NCBI GenBank assembly: GCA_009760855.2 | Contig: WPIO01000015.1 | Span: forward strand, 4,605,001-4,669,000 | Length of the DNA stretch: 64,000 bases | Source of the DNA: Cristatella mucedo | Lineage: Eukaryota; Bryozoa; Phylactolaemata; Cristatellidae | Reading direction: 5' to 3' | Part shown: positions 1 to 36,699 of the stretch, in pieces | How the letters are laid out: every line of letters begins with the position of its first letter | How positions within the stretch are numbered: the stretch's first letter is position 1 | Notes under the pieces: model-generated | Told to the model about the DNA's origin: nothing | What the model saw: the letters and a program-made list of their open reading frames with translations, nothing else | Databases searched by the model: none | Program-made: the position numbers and the translations under genes

Positions 1-1347
1 AAACGCAATCTTGGCTTTCATTTCTATGTCGATGACACTAAGCACTAACGGCTCTTTCAGCCTTCTTAGCTCCGTTGCTTTGCATCCGAATCACTTGCCG
101 CCTGCATCAACGGCATTCTCATTTGAATAGCTAACAACTTCCTGACGCTTTAAGACGGTACAATGTAGGCTTTCACTTCTATGCACATGACACTCGATTG
201 TACCTTTGCTTTGATCCCTCCAGCTCGTCGAATTCTCTCAACTCCCTTCCTGCATGTATTGATGACGTCCGCACATAGGTGGCAGCAAACTTTCTTAAAT
301 CGAGTGATGATTAAACCAACTTACTAGTTATATGCATTCCAAGTGTGATGCAGAAATTAGAAAGGTTAGTGCTAAAACTCGGCTTTGCCAGCTTATCTCC
401 CGTTGAATCTGTACGAAATGTAGGTGTCCTGTTCCAAAGTAACCTTTTTCATTCGACGACCACGTCATCTCTACAGTCAAGTCTGCCTATTTTCAGCTAC
501 ATAACATTGCTAAAATTTGGCTTGTTTAGACAGATATACCAAATCTAAATTGGTCCATGCAAGTGTGACATCCCATCTCGACGTCTGTAACTCACTGTTG
601 GGTGGTCCACCGGCCTGTGCAATCAGGCGCTCACAGCTGGTACAAAACTCTGCAGGTAGGCTTGTCTGTCGTGAGCGGCGCAGTTGCCACATCACGAAAC
701 TTTTCGCCGACCAGCACTGGCTACAAGTCAACTAACCCATCGACTTCGAGTTTTTGCCCTAACTTTTAGGTCCCTCCATTCTTTGGCTCCAGCCTACCTA
801 TCAGATCTACTCCCCCACCAGGCCAAGCATCGTACCACCCGCCTCTCGGAATCCAACAGTCTATAAATACCTGTACAAACCTCAAATCCTTTGGAGACCG
901 TGCATTTAGTTCGTATGCTCCCATAGCCTGGAACTCCCTCCCGACTTGCCTCAGAACACCCCCTGACTTGACCACATTTAAAAAGAACTTAAAAACACAC
1001 CTATTTAGGACAGCATGTATTGGGTCAATGTGATTCGTCCTTCATGTGTTTATGCGTGCTGACACTGTTGCATGCTGCCACTTACCACATTTGCATGCTG
1101 ACCCTGTGCATATCACCCTAACCATGTTATATATGTTGCTTATCAAGCATGATATTGCTCATTTCGGAATCAAATCGTTTACCTATACCTCGTACGAACC
1201 TCAAATACTTGGTAGACCGTGCCTTTAGTTCGTATGATTTTACTCACCGTTCAATTGCATTTCCCTTTGCAGCAAATGTAAAGCGCCTAGAGAGAGATTA
1301 AGTTCTCTGAGGGCGCTTTACCAAGTGCATTATTATTATTATTATTG
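1..1347 (+). mobile_element. LINE family A (L2/CR1-like), 5' cut by window edge
   Basis: Non-LTR retrotransposon fragment. The catalytic YVDD box of reverse transcriptase is readable near 24-38. The C-terminal half follows with several frameshifts: a block equivalent to RLQLVQNSAARLVCRERR near 620-690 and a block equivalent to NLKSFGDRAFSSYAP near 875-925. The 3' end has the family tail (AAAGCGCCTAGA.. ..GTTCTCTGAGGGCGC) at 1275-1325 and a terminal ATT microsatellite. Positions 1171-1238 repeat part of the ORF (850-924) inside the 3' UTR, so the copy is rearranged. It is dead, with no intact frame. Confidence 0.85.
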
Positions 1348-1620
1348 CTCCTGGTGACTGGAACTCACTTCTGACTTTCGTCACGACATTCCCTTACTTG
1401 ACCAAATTTAAAAAGAAACTAAAATGCTGCATGCTGCCACTGACCATACTTACATGCTGATCCTGTGCATGTCACCTCTAACCATGTTATGCTTCTTGTC
1501 GTTGATCATGCTACCACTAACCATTCGATCATGCTTCTTTGGCAGCAAATGTAAAGTGTCCAGAAAGAGATTGAGTTCTCTGAAAGTGCTATAATAAATG
1601 TAATATGTATTATTATTACG
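1348..1620 (+). mobile_element. LINE family A fragment (3' end only)
   Basis: Starts directly after the ATT repeat of the previous copy. It carries a decayed 'CTGGAACTCACTTCTGAC' segment, then the family A tail at 1540-1600 and its own ATT-rich end. Being 5' truncated and placed in tandem with another copy is typical of LINE insertion into a LINE tail. Confidence 0.7.
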
Positions 1621-1659
1621 GCCAACCGAACAGTTATGGGCCTGCATAGTGTCACCCGG

Positions 1660-2165
1660 AATTTGGAAGACCTCAGCCACAAGATTGGTTCATCTAGCAT
1701 CCAGTGATGTATTCCCGTAATTTGGATGTGCTATTCCAAAGCGACTTGTCATTGGATGGGCACATCGCCTCCACTGTCAGGTCAGGCTACTTTATGAATG
1801 AGCATTCTCGAAATCAGGGCCTGCTTCGACAAGAGTACTTACTACAGCCAAATGAGTTGCAACTGGTGCAAAGCGCAGCAGCTCGTCTGATCTGTCGTCA
1901 GAAGCGAAGCTACCACATCACAACCCTTCTGTATGACCTCTACTAGCTTCTTATCATGCATCGAATCGATGTCATGACTCTTCTTTACAGGACGCTTGAC
2001 CAAGCCTACCTATCCGACCTTGCTCCTCCAGTGTGCTGCTGCTGCACCAGCTGCTCCTCCTCTGCTAGTCATCTCGTCGTCCCTTGTACTAAAAGCCTTG
2101 ATTCAGGCTTCAGCTATTATGTGCCCCGAGTTTGGAACTTGCTTGCATCGGCTGACACTACCTGC
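1660..2165 (+). mobile_element. LINE family A fragment (reverse transcriptase C-terminal part)
   Basis: Encodes decayed versions of the family blocks: NLDVLFQSDLSLDGHI at 1715-1765, then LVQSAAARLICRQKRSYHIT at about 1864-1922. It ends where the pogo-like element begins at 2180. Confidence 0.65.
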
Positions 2166-2179
2166 AATGACCTTATAAG

Positions 2180-2981
2180 TACATTGGTACCTCGGCTTAC
2201 GAGTTTAACTCGTTCAGTGCTGGAGCTCGTAACTCAAATTACTCGCATGTCAAATCAATTTTCCCCGTTGAAATGAATTGAAATGGCTGAAGCTCGTTCA
2301 CGACCCCCAAAAACACGGCGATAAAATGTACTTACAATTAACGAATATTATTTTAAACATGATACAATAGAATGTCTTGCAATAAACGGTTTTTATTAAT
2401 CCTAATGTACAGGAGTAACTTGGGGATCAGACGACTTAAAGATGCTAGTAGAGTTAAAGGAGAAAGGCTGAAATGAATATCCGAATCGTATTCTCCGATT
2501 TTTGCCCTTTTTGCCGGGCTTTTCTCGATTTCAGTTTAATGGCTGGGCCTTTACGTGCGGACACGCCGATTGTTATCAGTTATGCTATGAACTCTCGCAC
2601 GACGATATTGCCTAAACAGGGTACAGTACGCACTTGGCTGTTCCAGCCGTTGTCGGATTTAACATCGGATTCTGGCGATCTTGTGCGTCCAAGCACCACG
2701 ACGGCTCGCTCGAGTCTGTCTGGGAGCGAACCAACAGGCCTGCGCTTGGCTGCACACCCGGGTCATAGGGCAGCGTCTTTCAACGGAACGTCATTCGATG
2801 TCCTACCCTTACTGGCCTGAGTAACCACAGGCATTGTGACGGCAACTAGCGGTGGAGTATCTGAAGTTGGCTCGTAAGCCGAATTTTAGCTCACAACTCA
2901 AAAGCAAAAGTCGGCCGAGAGACAGCTCGTATCTCGAAACACTCGTATGTCGCGACACTCGTAAGCCGAGATACCGCTGTA
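2180..2981. mobile_element. pogo/Tigger-like non-autonomous DNA element
   Basis: The left end begins TACATTGGTACCTCGGCTTA and the right end, read on the other strand, begins TACAGCGGTATCTCGGCTTA. The ends form inverted repeats that include the TA target. The subterminal 'ACTCGTA..' words that recur in both arms are typical of pogo/Tigger-type Tc1-mariner relatives. About 800 bp. The only long internal frame (2473-2820, 115 codons) has no DDE motif that I can see, so it is not a transposase. Family assignment is from the termini only. Confidence 0.65.
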
Positions 2982-3164
2982 CGTCATTTTAAGTCCGAGC
3001 TGAAGATGAATCTGCTCTGGTCAGATAAAGCTGTTCCTTTGTAGCAGTGAACTTGTCTTCTTTTTGTTCCTGCGTACTTTGAGTGCTGCTTAGCTATGCA
3101 TGATTCTGTGCATTTTAGTGGCCAGAGTTCTTATTAACTGATGGGCCGGAGTGTCTTTGTGTTG

Positions 3165-3836
3165 AGCTGCGTTTACACGGCAGACCTTCCACCTGACCGA
3201 CGCTGACTTTCCTTCTAGTTACGACGTTTACACGATATAATTGATGGCCGATTCAGTCCCGCCGACAGCCCGTGGTCTAATCCGGGAGGCTGCTACGAAA
3301 GGGGGTTCACCGCTTAGACGCCAAGCCTGCACCCGCAGAAGCTTGAGTTTGCCGCGGTTATCATTGTGGAGTAGTGTGAGAAGAATATAAAAAGAACGTA
3401 GGCATTTTAAGAATGCTTTTTCGAGAAAGGAAGCAGTACTAGCAGTAATGTTCACCATTACGGGGGTTTGTTGATGGATTCGATAGACGGACGCACGCGG
3501 TCTTCTGCGTAGAAAAGGCCGGAGCCGATGGAGGCAATGAGGCATAAGCATCCCACATTCATGGACTTGCTCTAAGCGCATCAATATAACTTGAGCCTAC
3601 GAACGTCAGCTGTTTTTATTTTGGTCGAGGGGTGTAGGTGACGAGCCCTGGGGTCTTGATTGGTCGGCTGGACTAACGAGGAGCCAGCCGACAGTAGATG
3701 CAGATTCTCCTTCATATGAGAGTCTTCAGACTTGGCTTCTCCCCCAAAATGTTGTGACGTATGATGACGCAGTAGCCTATATAGTGTGGGAAATCGGTCC
3801 AAAATCTTTGCATGAGTCGGCTGTGTAAACGCAACT
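3165..3836. mobile_element. Terminal-inverted-repeat element, unclassified
   Basis: Left end AGCTGCGTTTACACGGC; right end on the opposite strand AGTTGCGTTTACACAGC, 15 of 17 matching. About 670 bp between the outer ends. No transposase was recognised. A superfamily is not assigned because the target-site duplication is not clear (TTG-like flanks). Confidence 0.55.
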
Positions 3837-3904
3837 TAGTTTTGCGTACTGGTCTTGGCTTGATACTTACGTATCAAAGCACGATACCGTTCACGTCACT
3901 AGCC

Positions 3905-4010
3905 GGTCCTTATTGATGCTCTTGTTGCGAATTGCAAAGCGCCCGGACAGAGATTTGATTCTCTTAGGGGTTTACACAAATGATCTGTCAGTAAGAATCT
4001 TATTATGACG
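3905..4010 (+). repeat. SINE-1/LINE-A tail fragment
   Basis: Contains AAAGCGCCCGGACAGAGATT followed by a GTTCTCTTAGGG-like segment and ACAAATGA. This is the 3' tail shared by LINE family A and SINE-1. The tRNA-like head is absent or too decayed to see. Confidence 0.45.
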
Positions 4011-4806
4011 CAATGTGCCTATCCTACTGTGTTGAGCAATTTTGCGCATGATAATGAACATGATAGCGCCAGCAAGTATATCAACGGAAGGCGGGTGGAA
4101 GTTCCGGTGAATTTATGAGAGCTTTCTTCTCAGCCGCGGTTAAATGCTGACCTGGAGATCGAATCTGCAACCTCAAGTTCGAGCTGGAGCTTCGAGTTGT
4201 GACCAAACCCTCGAGATGCCACTCGAGTCTGAATGTGCACAGATTATAAAGCTGATGATTGAAAGCTCGACGTGCATGTAGCTACCGACTAACTGGCTTC
4301 GTAAACAATGGCATAACGTGGGAGGGGGATAGGGACAACCTGTCGTAGAGGTATCGGTCACGATCTCAAAAATCTTTATTTCAGAAGTCACGTATACTTG
4401 ATGGAATTCTAGACAGACAATGTGCACAGTAAGCTTAAACCGTATCATCGGGGCTGCATTGGGGTAACAATGGAATGGAAATCGTTCGACAGCCTCATCT
4501 GCTCGCGCGTTCGGGATTACTAGCAAAACGTTGTGCACCTGATTGGTCTCTCTCCCACTGGTGCCACAACATTGATCCGAACTGGCGTAGGGTAGAGCTG
4601 CACGCTCAGCTTGAAAGTTTTTGGTCTCAGCATCGCTGACGTCATAGAACGGCAGTAAGGTCATACGGTGCAGTTCTTCAGGCCTTCAAATGGTGCAGGT
4701 CTACTTTCGCAGACACTTGAGACAATGCTTGCATAGCGAATCGCGTGCGACATTTACATGCCTTGACTTACATATGCCAGCTACAGACGGTGCCGCTGGC
4801 CGCGTA
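4011..4806. other. Cathepsin C 3' UTR and flank, otherwise no gene seen
   Basis: The part next to 4806 should be the minus-strand 3' UTR of cathepsin C. No repeat family recognised here recurs elsewhere in the window. Confidence 0.4.
4375..4380 (-). terminator. Candidate poly(A) signal of cathepsin C
   Basis: AATAAA on the minus strand, about 430 nt after the cathepsin C stop codon. It is the only canonical signal I noted close behind the stop. Assigned by position alone. Confidence 0.4.
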
Positions 4807-21591
<16,785 letters not shown>

Positions 21592-21681
21592 GTTCCGATC
21601 ATGTGACAGCGTTTATCATATGATCCATTTCTGCTGGTTGCTCTGTTTAGTGCTGGTCCTGGTTCCGGGGTATATCCCAAC
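21592..21681. promoter_or_regulatory. 90-bp bidirectional promoter between cathepsin C and Arl8
   Basis: The whole space between the two divergent start codons. It contains ATCATGTGAC at 21598-21607 (E-box CATGTG, M-box/CLEAR-like) and the palindrome ATCATATGAT at 21615-21624 (E-box CATATG). No TATA box is evident. Transcription must start for both genes within or next to this interval unless 5' UTR introns exist further out. Confidence 0.6.
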
Positions 21682-29624
<7,943 letters not shown>

Positions 29625-29884
29625 AACGATCCGCCTCGCCGATGGCGCCGCTGCTGCTGTCGCCACCGATATACATTCGCTTCGGTCGGTTGCGTGGCGT
29701 CGCTCGAGGAGGACTCAGTGCCGGTGGCACTTGCCGGCTGCTGTTGCGACGGTAGCAGCATCAGCGGCTGCCACCGGCCTGTGCGGAGAGCGAGCGTGCA
29801 AAAGCAAAGCTCTCTTGGGCTCGTTTGGCGCTCTTGCTGCATGGCAGCTGCCACAGTCTGTTCCGGCAGGATGCATGCACGCAT

Positions 29885-29925
29885 GCACGCACGCACGCAT
29901 GCTGCTGCTGCTGCTGCTGGACCGG
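29885..29925 (+). repeat. (GCAT/GCAC)n and (CTG)n short repeats
   Basis: GCATGCACGCACGCACGCAT followed by TGCTGCTGCTGCTGCTG, in the presumed Arl8 3' UTR. Confidence 0.85.
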
Positions 29926-30412
29926 GCTAAGCCTCGTGCTGCCGCCTGGGCGTCGTCGCCGACGCCGTCTCGGCGGCACGAGGCTCGGATGAAGAGCACC
30001 GGCTGCAGCCGGTGGCGACGTTCTGGCGTGTCAACCGTGGCTGGACGGCGGGCTGCCATCGCTGCCTGCCGGCCTTGGCTGTCCCGCCGTCTGAGCTGAA
30101 AGCTGCACGTGTGGCCTTTTTAAAAAAAAAAGTGTCGTCTGGAATAATGCGCGTCACCCTCTCGTCGTCTCGGTCGTTGTCTGTGTCTCGTGGCGGTAAG
30201 ACGGGTCGGTACGGCCCATAACATTGTCGTTTGCCGTGTGTCTGTCTATAGCGCAACAGCTGACCCTGGCTTTGCCCGAGCGTGGTCGACCGCCGTCACT
30301 CGCTCTGTTGTCTGCCTGCCTTCCTGCCTCTCTTGCTCGCTGTAGAGAGCCGCATTTGCCAGGCAAACGCGGCAATGTAATGCCAAGACCTGCCGGTCTT
30401 CGTTCTCGCGGC

Positions 30413-30418
30413 AATAAA
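30413..30418 (+). terminator. Candidate poly(A) signal of Arl8
   Basis: AATAAA about 790 nt after the Arl8 stop; assignment by position only. Confidence 0.35.
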
Positions 30419-30439
30419 CTTTGGAACCGCCGACGTCGC

Positions 30440-31110
30440 GCACCTTGCGACGTTGTTCACCCGCGCGGTGGCCGGATCGTGACAGCAACGTTGATTGGAT
30501 ACTCAAGTTGCACGCGCAAGGGCAAGGCAAACGTCAAAGGGTCGCCTTGACCTTTGCCGTGCCATTTTCTCGCCTTGCTGCCCTCCCCCTCGTGCAGTCT
30601 GCTGGCGATTGTCTCTCCTCTCGCGTCCTGCTCCTTTAAAGATTGCGCGCAAGTGTAGGAGTCTGAGGGCAGGAACACCGACCGATGGGGGGGAGGGAGG
30701 GGGGTAGGAGGGTGGGAGTGGGGAAAGCCTCCAGCCACTCACTCACCTTTTGGACAGACACAGCAAGCTGCCAGCTGTGACGTGAGCAAACTTCTAGCCA
30801 TCTGTCCCCCTCAGAGTGAACATGCCTGCTAGCCTGGCGAGAGGAGCTGCCGTGATGCAAAGGGCACAGCTGGTTACCAAAGCAGTGGAAGCTTTAGGAG
30901 AAAGTTCTATTCCAAGTGTTCGATGGCAGCATCGGGTCCTCTGCCATCCATCATTGTTCTCCTGTCTGGCCTTGGATCTTGACTAAAACAGAATTCTTAG
31001 TTATTTGCTCAGTCCTTCTCTCATGAACTCAATGCAATGCAATCGATCGCCGTACACTGGTTTGGTCCACGAAGCTAAGGTGCTCTAATCCCCTAATAAT
31101 GATGCTACAA
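30440..31110. other. Intergenic, no feature seen
   Basis: GC-rich first half, with a G/A-rich stretch at 30688-30720. No gene or repeat family recognised. Confidence 0.4.
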
Positions 31111-33450
31111 TAAGAATAATAATAATATGTTTGTATAGCGCCCTCAGTATACTTAAATCACTTTCTAGGCTCTTGTGCAATGCTGCAAAGGAAGCACGAT
31201 CGACTGGTTATTGGTAGCATGCACAATGACAACAAGCATAACATGGTTAGAGGGACATACGTAGGGTTAGCATGCAAATATGGTTAGTGGCAGCATGCGC
31301 AGTGGCAGCAGGCATAAGCACAGAAAGGACGAATCACACGGATCCATTAAACGCTGTGATAAGTAGTTGCATTTTTAGCTTTTTTCAAATGTCAAGTCAG
31401 GGTGTGTAGTGATGCCAGTCGGAAGGGATTTTCAGGCTTGGGGAGTATACGAACTAAAGGCACGGTCTCCAAAGGTTTTAAGGCTCGTACGAAGTACAGG
31501 CAAACAATTGAATTCTGAAAAGCAGGTAATACAATGCTTATCCTGGTAAGGGACTTGATCTGATAATTATGCTGGAACCAAATAATGAAGGAACCTAAAA
31601 GTGAGTGACAGACCCTCGAAGTCGGTGTGTTTCTTGACTGGGAGTAAGTGCAGGTCGGCGAGAAGTGGTGTGATTTGGCAACTTCGACACTCACGACAGA
31701 CAAACCTAGCTGTGGAGTTTTGCACCATCTGTAATCGCCTGATTGCACATGCCGGTAGGCAAGCATGCAGTGAGTTGCAGAAGTCGAGACGAGATGTCAC
31801 AAATGCATGGACCAATTTAGATGTGGTATACCTGCCTAAACAAGCCCAAATTTTGGCAATGTTATGTAGCTGAAAGTAGGCAGACTTGATTGCGGAGCTG
31901 ATGTGGTCGTCTAATGAAAGGTCATTTTAGAAAAGGACGTCTAGATTTGGTTCAGATTCAACAGGAGAAATGCTGGCAGAGCCAATTTTGAGCGTTGTTT
32001 TCCAATTATTAAATCACACTTGGCCCATAACTAGCAGGTTGGTTGTTATCATCATTCAATGTTTACTGCCATGCATGTGTGGATTTCGTCAATGGAAGCA
32101 GTAAGAAAGTTGAGAGAATTCGACGTGCTCGAGAGTTGGGAGGGATCAAAGCAAAGGTGCAACTGAGTGTCATCTGCATAGAAGTAAAAGCCTAGATAGT
32201 GCCTGACAATCACATCGGCAAGAGGGAGAGTTTAAACCGTGAAAAGAAGGGGACCCAGCACAGAGCCCTGAGGTGCACCGTACTTCAGTGGTTCCTCGGA
32301 TGATCTTTGTCCATTCACATCAATACTTTGGAGTCTCCGACTGAGAGAGAACCTGAAACATTGCAATGCAGTGCCAGTAATGCCCAGGCGAGATGAGAGG
32401 TGCTCAAGAAGAGCTTGGTGATCAATCCTATCAAAACCTGCCGAAAGATCGAGCAAAGCAAGCAGATTGACTCTTCCTAAGTTTGCATTCCTAAGGACGT
32501 TGTTAAACACCCGAAGCAATGCTAACTCTGTTGAGTGATTAGTTATAAAGCCAGACTGGAACTTACTAGCAAGTTTTGAAGTTTCAATGTATGAGTTCAG
32601 CTGGTCTGCCACGACTCGTTCCAGTTTCTTTGATAGGAATGGTAGGCAGGAGACTGGGCAGAAGTATCTCCAGTTCTCTTGCTCTAGTGTTGCTTTCTTG
32701 AGTAGCGGCAAGACTACATCTTTTTTTAAAGGTGCTGGGACATGACCTGAGGCTAATGACATATTTACGATCTTAGTTGTGCATGGCAGCAGTAGATCAA
32801 TGCATCCTAGAAGCAGGACTGTGGGAATAGGGTCCAGAAACTTGTTTTCTTCTTTGATTGAGATATGAACTTTAGGACAATGTCACTGGTGACCTCCTTT
32901 ATGGTAAACATTGAGGTGCTGCATGAAATTAAGGGGCAGGATTCCAGGGGGATGCTGCCATCTTAGGGACGGATCTTGTCTCTGTTGTTGACAAAGAAGC
33001 TAGAGAAGCGATCAGCTAGATCACCGAGGGGATCACTTGGTAAAGAGCTAGCCTGGGAGCGGCATAAGCATTTTTGGATTGTGCTTGCATGATTCAACAA
33101 TGTTTTATTATAGAAGCTAGACTTGGCCCTTGCTAGGATCGATTGGTGCGCTCCACAGTGGTTCTCGTACGCCCGTCGATGATCGTCGCTTTTTCAAGCT
33201 TTTGCTTAGTAGACTTAAATGTCTGGGGTCAACCATTGGCTGCCTGGGCGAGGGCGCACAGTGTGCTCAATCAGAGGTGCAAACTCGTCGAGCGCGTCAG
33301 CTAGTGTCGTGTTGTAGCAATCCACAAATAACGATAGGTCGAAAGGGGTTGAGCAGCAGAGGCGAAGCAGATTTCCTCGCAAGGACAGCAAGGGTCTAGT
33401 GATGTTGAAGGAACTACCAGCCGCGTCGGTTCATGCTCCCAGTGACAGTA
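31110..33450 (-). mobile_element. LINE family A, long reverse copy (RT core to tail)
   Basis: The longest family A copy. Minus-strand RT core frame 32762-32232 shows CLPFLSKKLERVVADQLNSY, FQSGFITNHSTELALLRVFN, LLALLDLSAGFDRIDHQALL and GAPQGSVLGPLLFTV. Downstream come the YVDD region (near 32180), RT C-terminal blocks (31815-31400) and the 3' tail at 31120-31180. The part above 32762 corresponds to the endonuclease-RT linker. Frameshifts separate the blocks. Confidence 0.85.
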
Positions 33451-33499
33451 AGACCTTTGGAGCCTCATAAGTCGCTCTAAAGAAGACCTGTCCCACTAT

Positions 33500-33670
33500 A
33501 TCCAAAGGAAAACGTTCCTACTGACCCTGTGCATATCACTTCTTATGCTTGCTGTTGATTGAGCACGATATCGCTAACCGCTCGACCACGTCTCCTCTAC
33601 TGCAAGTGTAAAGTGCCTAAAAAGAGATTGAGTTCGCTGAGGGCGCTCTAAATAAAATGCATTATATGCA
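33500..33670 (+). mobile_element. LINE family A 3' end fragment
   Basis: CTACTGCAAGTGTAAAGTGC, GAGATTGAGTTCGCTGAGGG, then CTAAATAAAATGCATTAT. Confidence 0.7.
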
Positions 33671-34184
33671 TTTGTATTGCTATACTCTACCTCGCCTTGC
33701 AAGTTAGAGCAATCGGAGCAAACAATCCCGTGCCGCGTATCTCAGACCGTATCGTCTGACTTGTGCACCGTTCGCTTCTCGAACCGTCTGCCGACGCCAA
33801 ACTTCGGAACTCCGGCTGCCGTCAATCGGCGGCGGCAGCAGGTGCCTGCCTGCTCCCTGTTTTGCAAGGACTCTATCCAGTAGGTCGCTTGTTGTTTCAC
33901 AAAGAATTTGCCGGCTTGATGTTTGGCTCCACCATACCCTCCCCCCCTCACCAATCCTCCTAGCTAACCCCGGCTGCTCGGGCACTTTGGCTGACTCTGA
34001 CACTTTACCTTCCACCGACACCGGTCATCCTGACTCTCCCGACCCTCTCCCAATCAAGCGTCGATCCGATCCCCCTCCCCGCTACTGAGGCTTCGCCTCG
34101 TTAAATAGATTTGGCTGTCCGCCCCCAGTATTGTTCGGCAGTATTGTATTGAACCTGCACAATACAGTGTTGTATACTATCGGG

Positions 34185-34265
34185 GTATAATAATAATAAT
34201 AATGATGCACTTGATAAAGCGCCCTCAGAGAACTCAATTTCTTCCTAGGCGCTTTACATTGGCAT
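34185..34265 (-). mobile_element. LINE family A tail fragment, reverse
   Basis: ATAATAATAATAATGATGCA, then CGCCCTCAGAGAACTCAATT and CCTAGGCGCTTTACATTGGC. Confidence 0.7.
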
Positions 34266-34379
34266 ATACTGTGGGCGTGTAATACAGCTCTCAAAATCAA
34301 CTGTACATATTTAATATAAAGTTTTCAGCGAAATAATACTCCCATGCTATTGGACCCAGTTGTGCGTGGGCTGATTGTC

Positions 34380-34892
34380 TGATTGCCAACGACCCACCCC
34401 GGCGCTCCAAGCATCCACGCCGTCTGCGATTTGCCAGGTGCGCCTGGTTGTACTCTGCTCATTAAGGGGCCCGTCGCTTTCATCGTCAGTCGTCAGCCCG
34501 TGTGCGTCCGAGACGAGCGTTCGCTGCAATTGCGACGAGGCGGTCGTCACCGTCGCCTTCGGTCGGCCGAAATTGCACCGGTCCTAGTGCGGTGGCAAAG
34601 CCGATCTCTCCGGCGTCGTCCTTCACCTGCCGAGTAAAGTCCGTCTTCATACTCGCGAAAACGACCTCGCCGCCGTCGGCGTCCGGACGACGGCGAAGCC
34701 GATCGGATCCCCGCCTTCTCCGGCGGGCCCACTTCTTCGACTACCTGAAAACCGATGAGATGGCTTGTGCGATGCATCGGTCGTCGTTGCCCAACTCGTT
34801 CTTCGACGCGTTGCATTGGAAGAACTTTTTCGGCTCTTTGGAGCCGAGCGATTCGGTACTCCAGTAGTGCCAGGACGTGTAGTTCAAATAAA
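34380..34892 (+). other. GC- and CpG-rich block with open frame and AATAAA, unassigned
   Basis: A compositional island among AT-richer repeats. Frame 34502-34867 is Arg/Ser-rich, then becomes mixed and acidic/aromatic (HFFDYLKTDEMACAMHRSSL, FFDALHWKNFFGSLEPSD) before a stop. AATAAA follows at 34887-34892. No homology recognised. It could be a terminal exon, a decayed gene copy or repeat-derived. Confidence 0.25.
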
Positions 34893-34904
34893 CGAACGGC
34901 ACAT

Positions 34905-35032
34905 ATCGAGAGGAATTGCGGCATCGCTTCTAGAGCGATGATTTTTCAAGGATTTTAATGATTACATCGAATTGTGTGCACTTCTACTTGCACGTACTGC
35001 ACAATACATGGCCGGGTCGGAAAAATTGTATT
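34905..35032 (+). repeat. 128-bp direct repeat, left copy
   Basis: Segment with ATATCGAGAGGAATTGCGGC, GATGATTTTTCAAGGATTTT and GTACTGCACAATACATGGCC; repeated with divergence at 35687-35812. Confidence 0.6.
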
Positions 35033-35685
<653 letters not shown>

Positions 35686-35686
35686 T

Positions 35687-35812
35687 ATCGAGAGAAATAG
35701 CGGTAACGCCGAGAGCACGATGATTTTTCAAGGATTTTTATTATCGTATTGAATAATGTGTATTCATTCTTGTATGTACTGCATAATACATGACCAAAAA
35801 TTATATGTGCAG
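35687..35812 (+). repeat. 128-bp direct repeat, right copy
   Basis: ATATCGAGAGAAATAGCGGT, GATGATTTTTCAAGGATTTT, GTACTGCATAATACATGACC; pairs with 34905-35032. Confidence 0.6.
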
Positions 35813-36079
35813 GCAATCAGCGCTTATTACGAAGCCATAAATACCATGCCATAACCCTAAGCAACAAACCTGACTAGCAGTTTATCTGCCTAGACATAAA
35901 TACCCTTCAGCTGCCAAAGCGGCTAAGCCATAAACCTTTGACCATAAATGTGGTATATCGCCTACATGCATAGCACTAAATCTAAAACAAAAAATATAAA
36001 ACTCTAAAGTGAGGCGTAAACGTGTAAAATTGCTTATTTGCAATACAAATCAAGCAGTGACTTATCTAAAAAGTCTTCC

Positions 36080-36600
36080 AACATGGCGAAACGCTACCAC
36101 TTTTAGGTCCCTTCATTATTTGACGGCAGCCTACCTATCAGATCGACTCTCCCACCAGGCTAAGCATCGTACCACCCGCTTTTCAGAATCCGAACTGTTT
36201 ACCCATATTCCGTGCAAATCTCAAATCCTTTGGAGACCGTGCCTTTAGTTCGTATGCTCCCAAAGCCTGGAACTCACTTCCGACTTTTGCTACGACATCT
36301 CCCGACTTGTCCACATTTAAAAAGAAACTAAAAACCCATCTACTTATGACCGTATTTAGTGGATCCCTGCGATTCGTCCTTAAATGTGTATGCTTGCTGA
36401 CACTGTGCGTGCTGCCACTAACTATACTTGCATGCCGACACTGTGCATGTCACCCCTAACCATGTTATTCATGTTGTTTATTGGGCATTCTACCACCAAC
36501 CATTCGATCGTGCTTCCTTAGCAGCTAATGTAAAGTTCCTTGAAAGAGATTGAGTTCTCTGAAGGTGCTATACCAAATGTATTATTATTACTTTACTGTG
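36080..36600 (+). mobile_element. LINE family A C-terminal/3' fragment
   Basis: YLSDRLSHQAKHRTTRFSES-like frame at about 36135-36195, then the 'TGGAACTCACTTCCGAC' segment, 3' UTR, and a tail with GAGATTGAGTTCTCTGAAGG. Confidence 0.8.
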
Positions 36601-36699
36601 GAGTTTTATGTTTATCACAATGTTTACGTGGATTTCGATGCACATACAATAGCCGACAGAGTACATCTCTGGTAGAAGTGAAGTGTTAGTGAAAAACGT

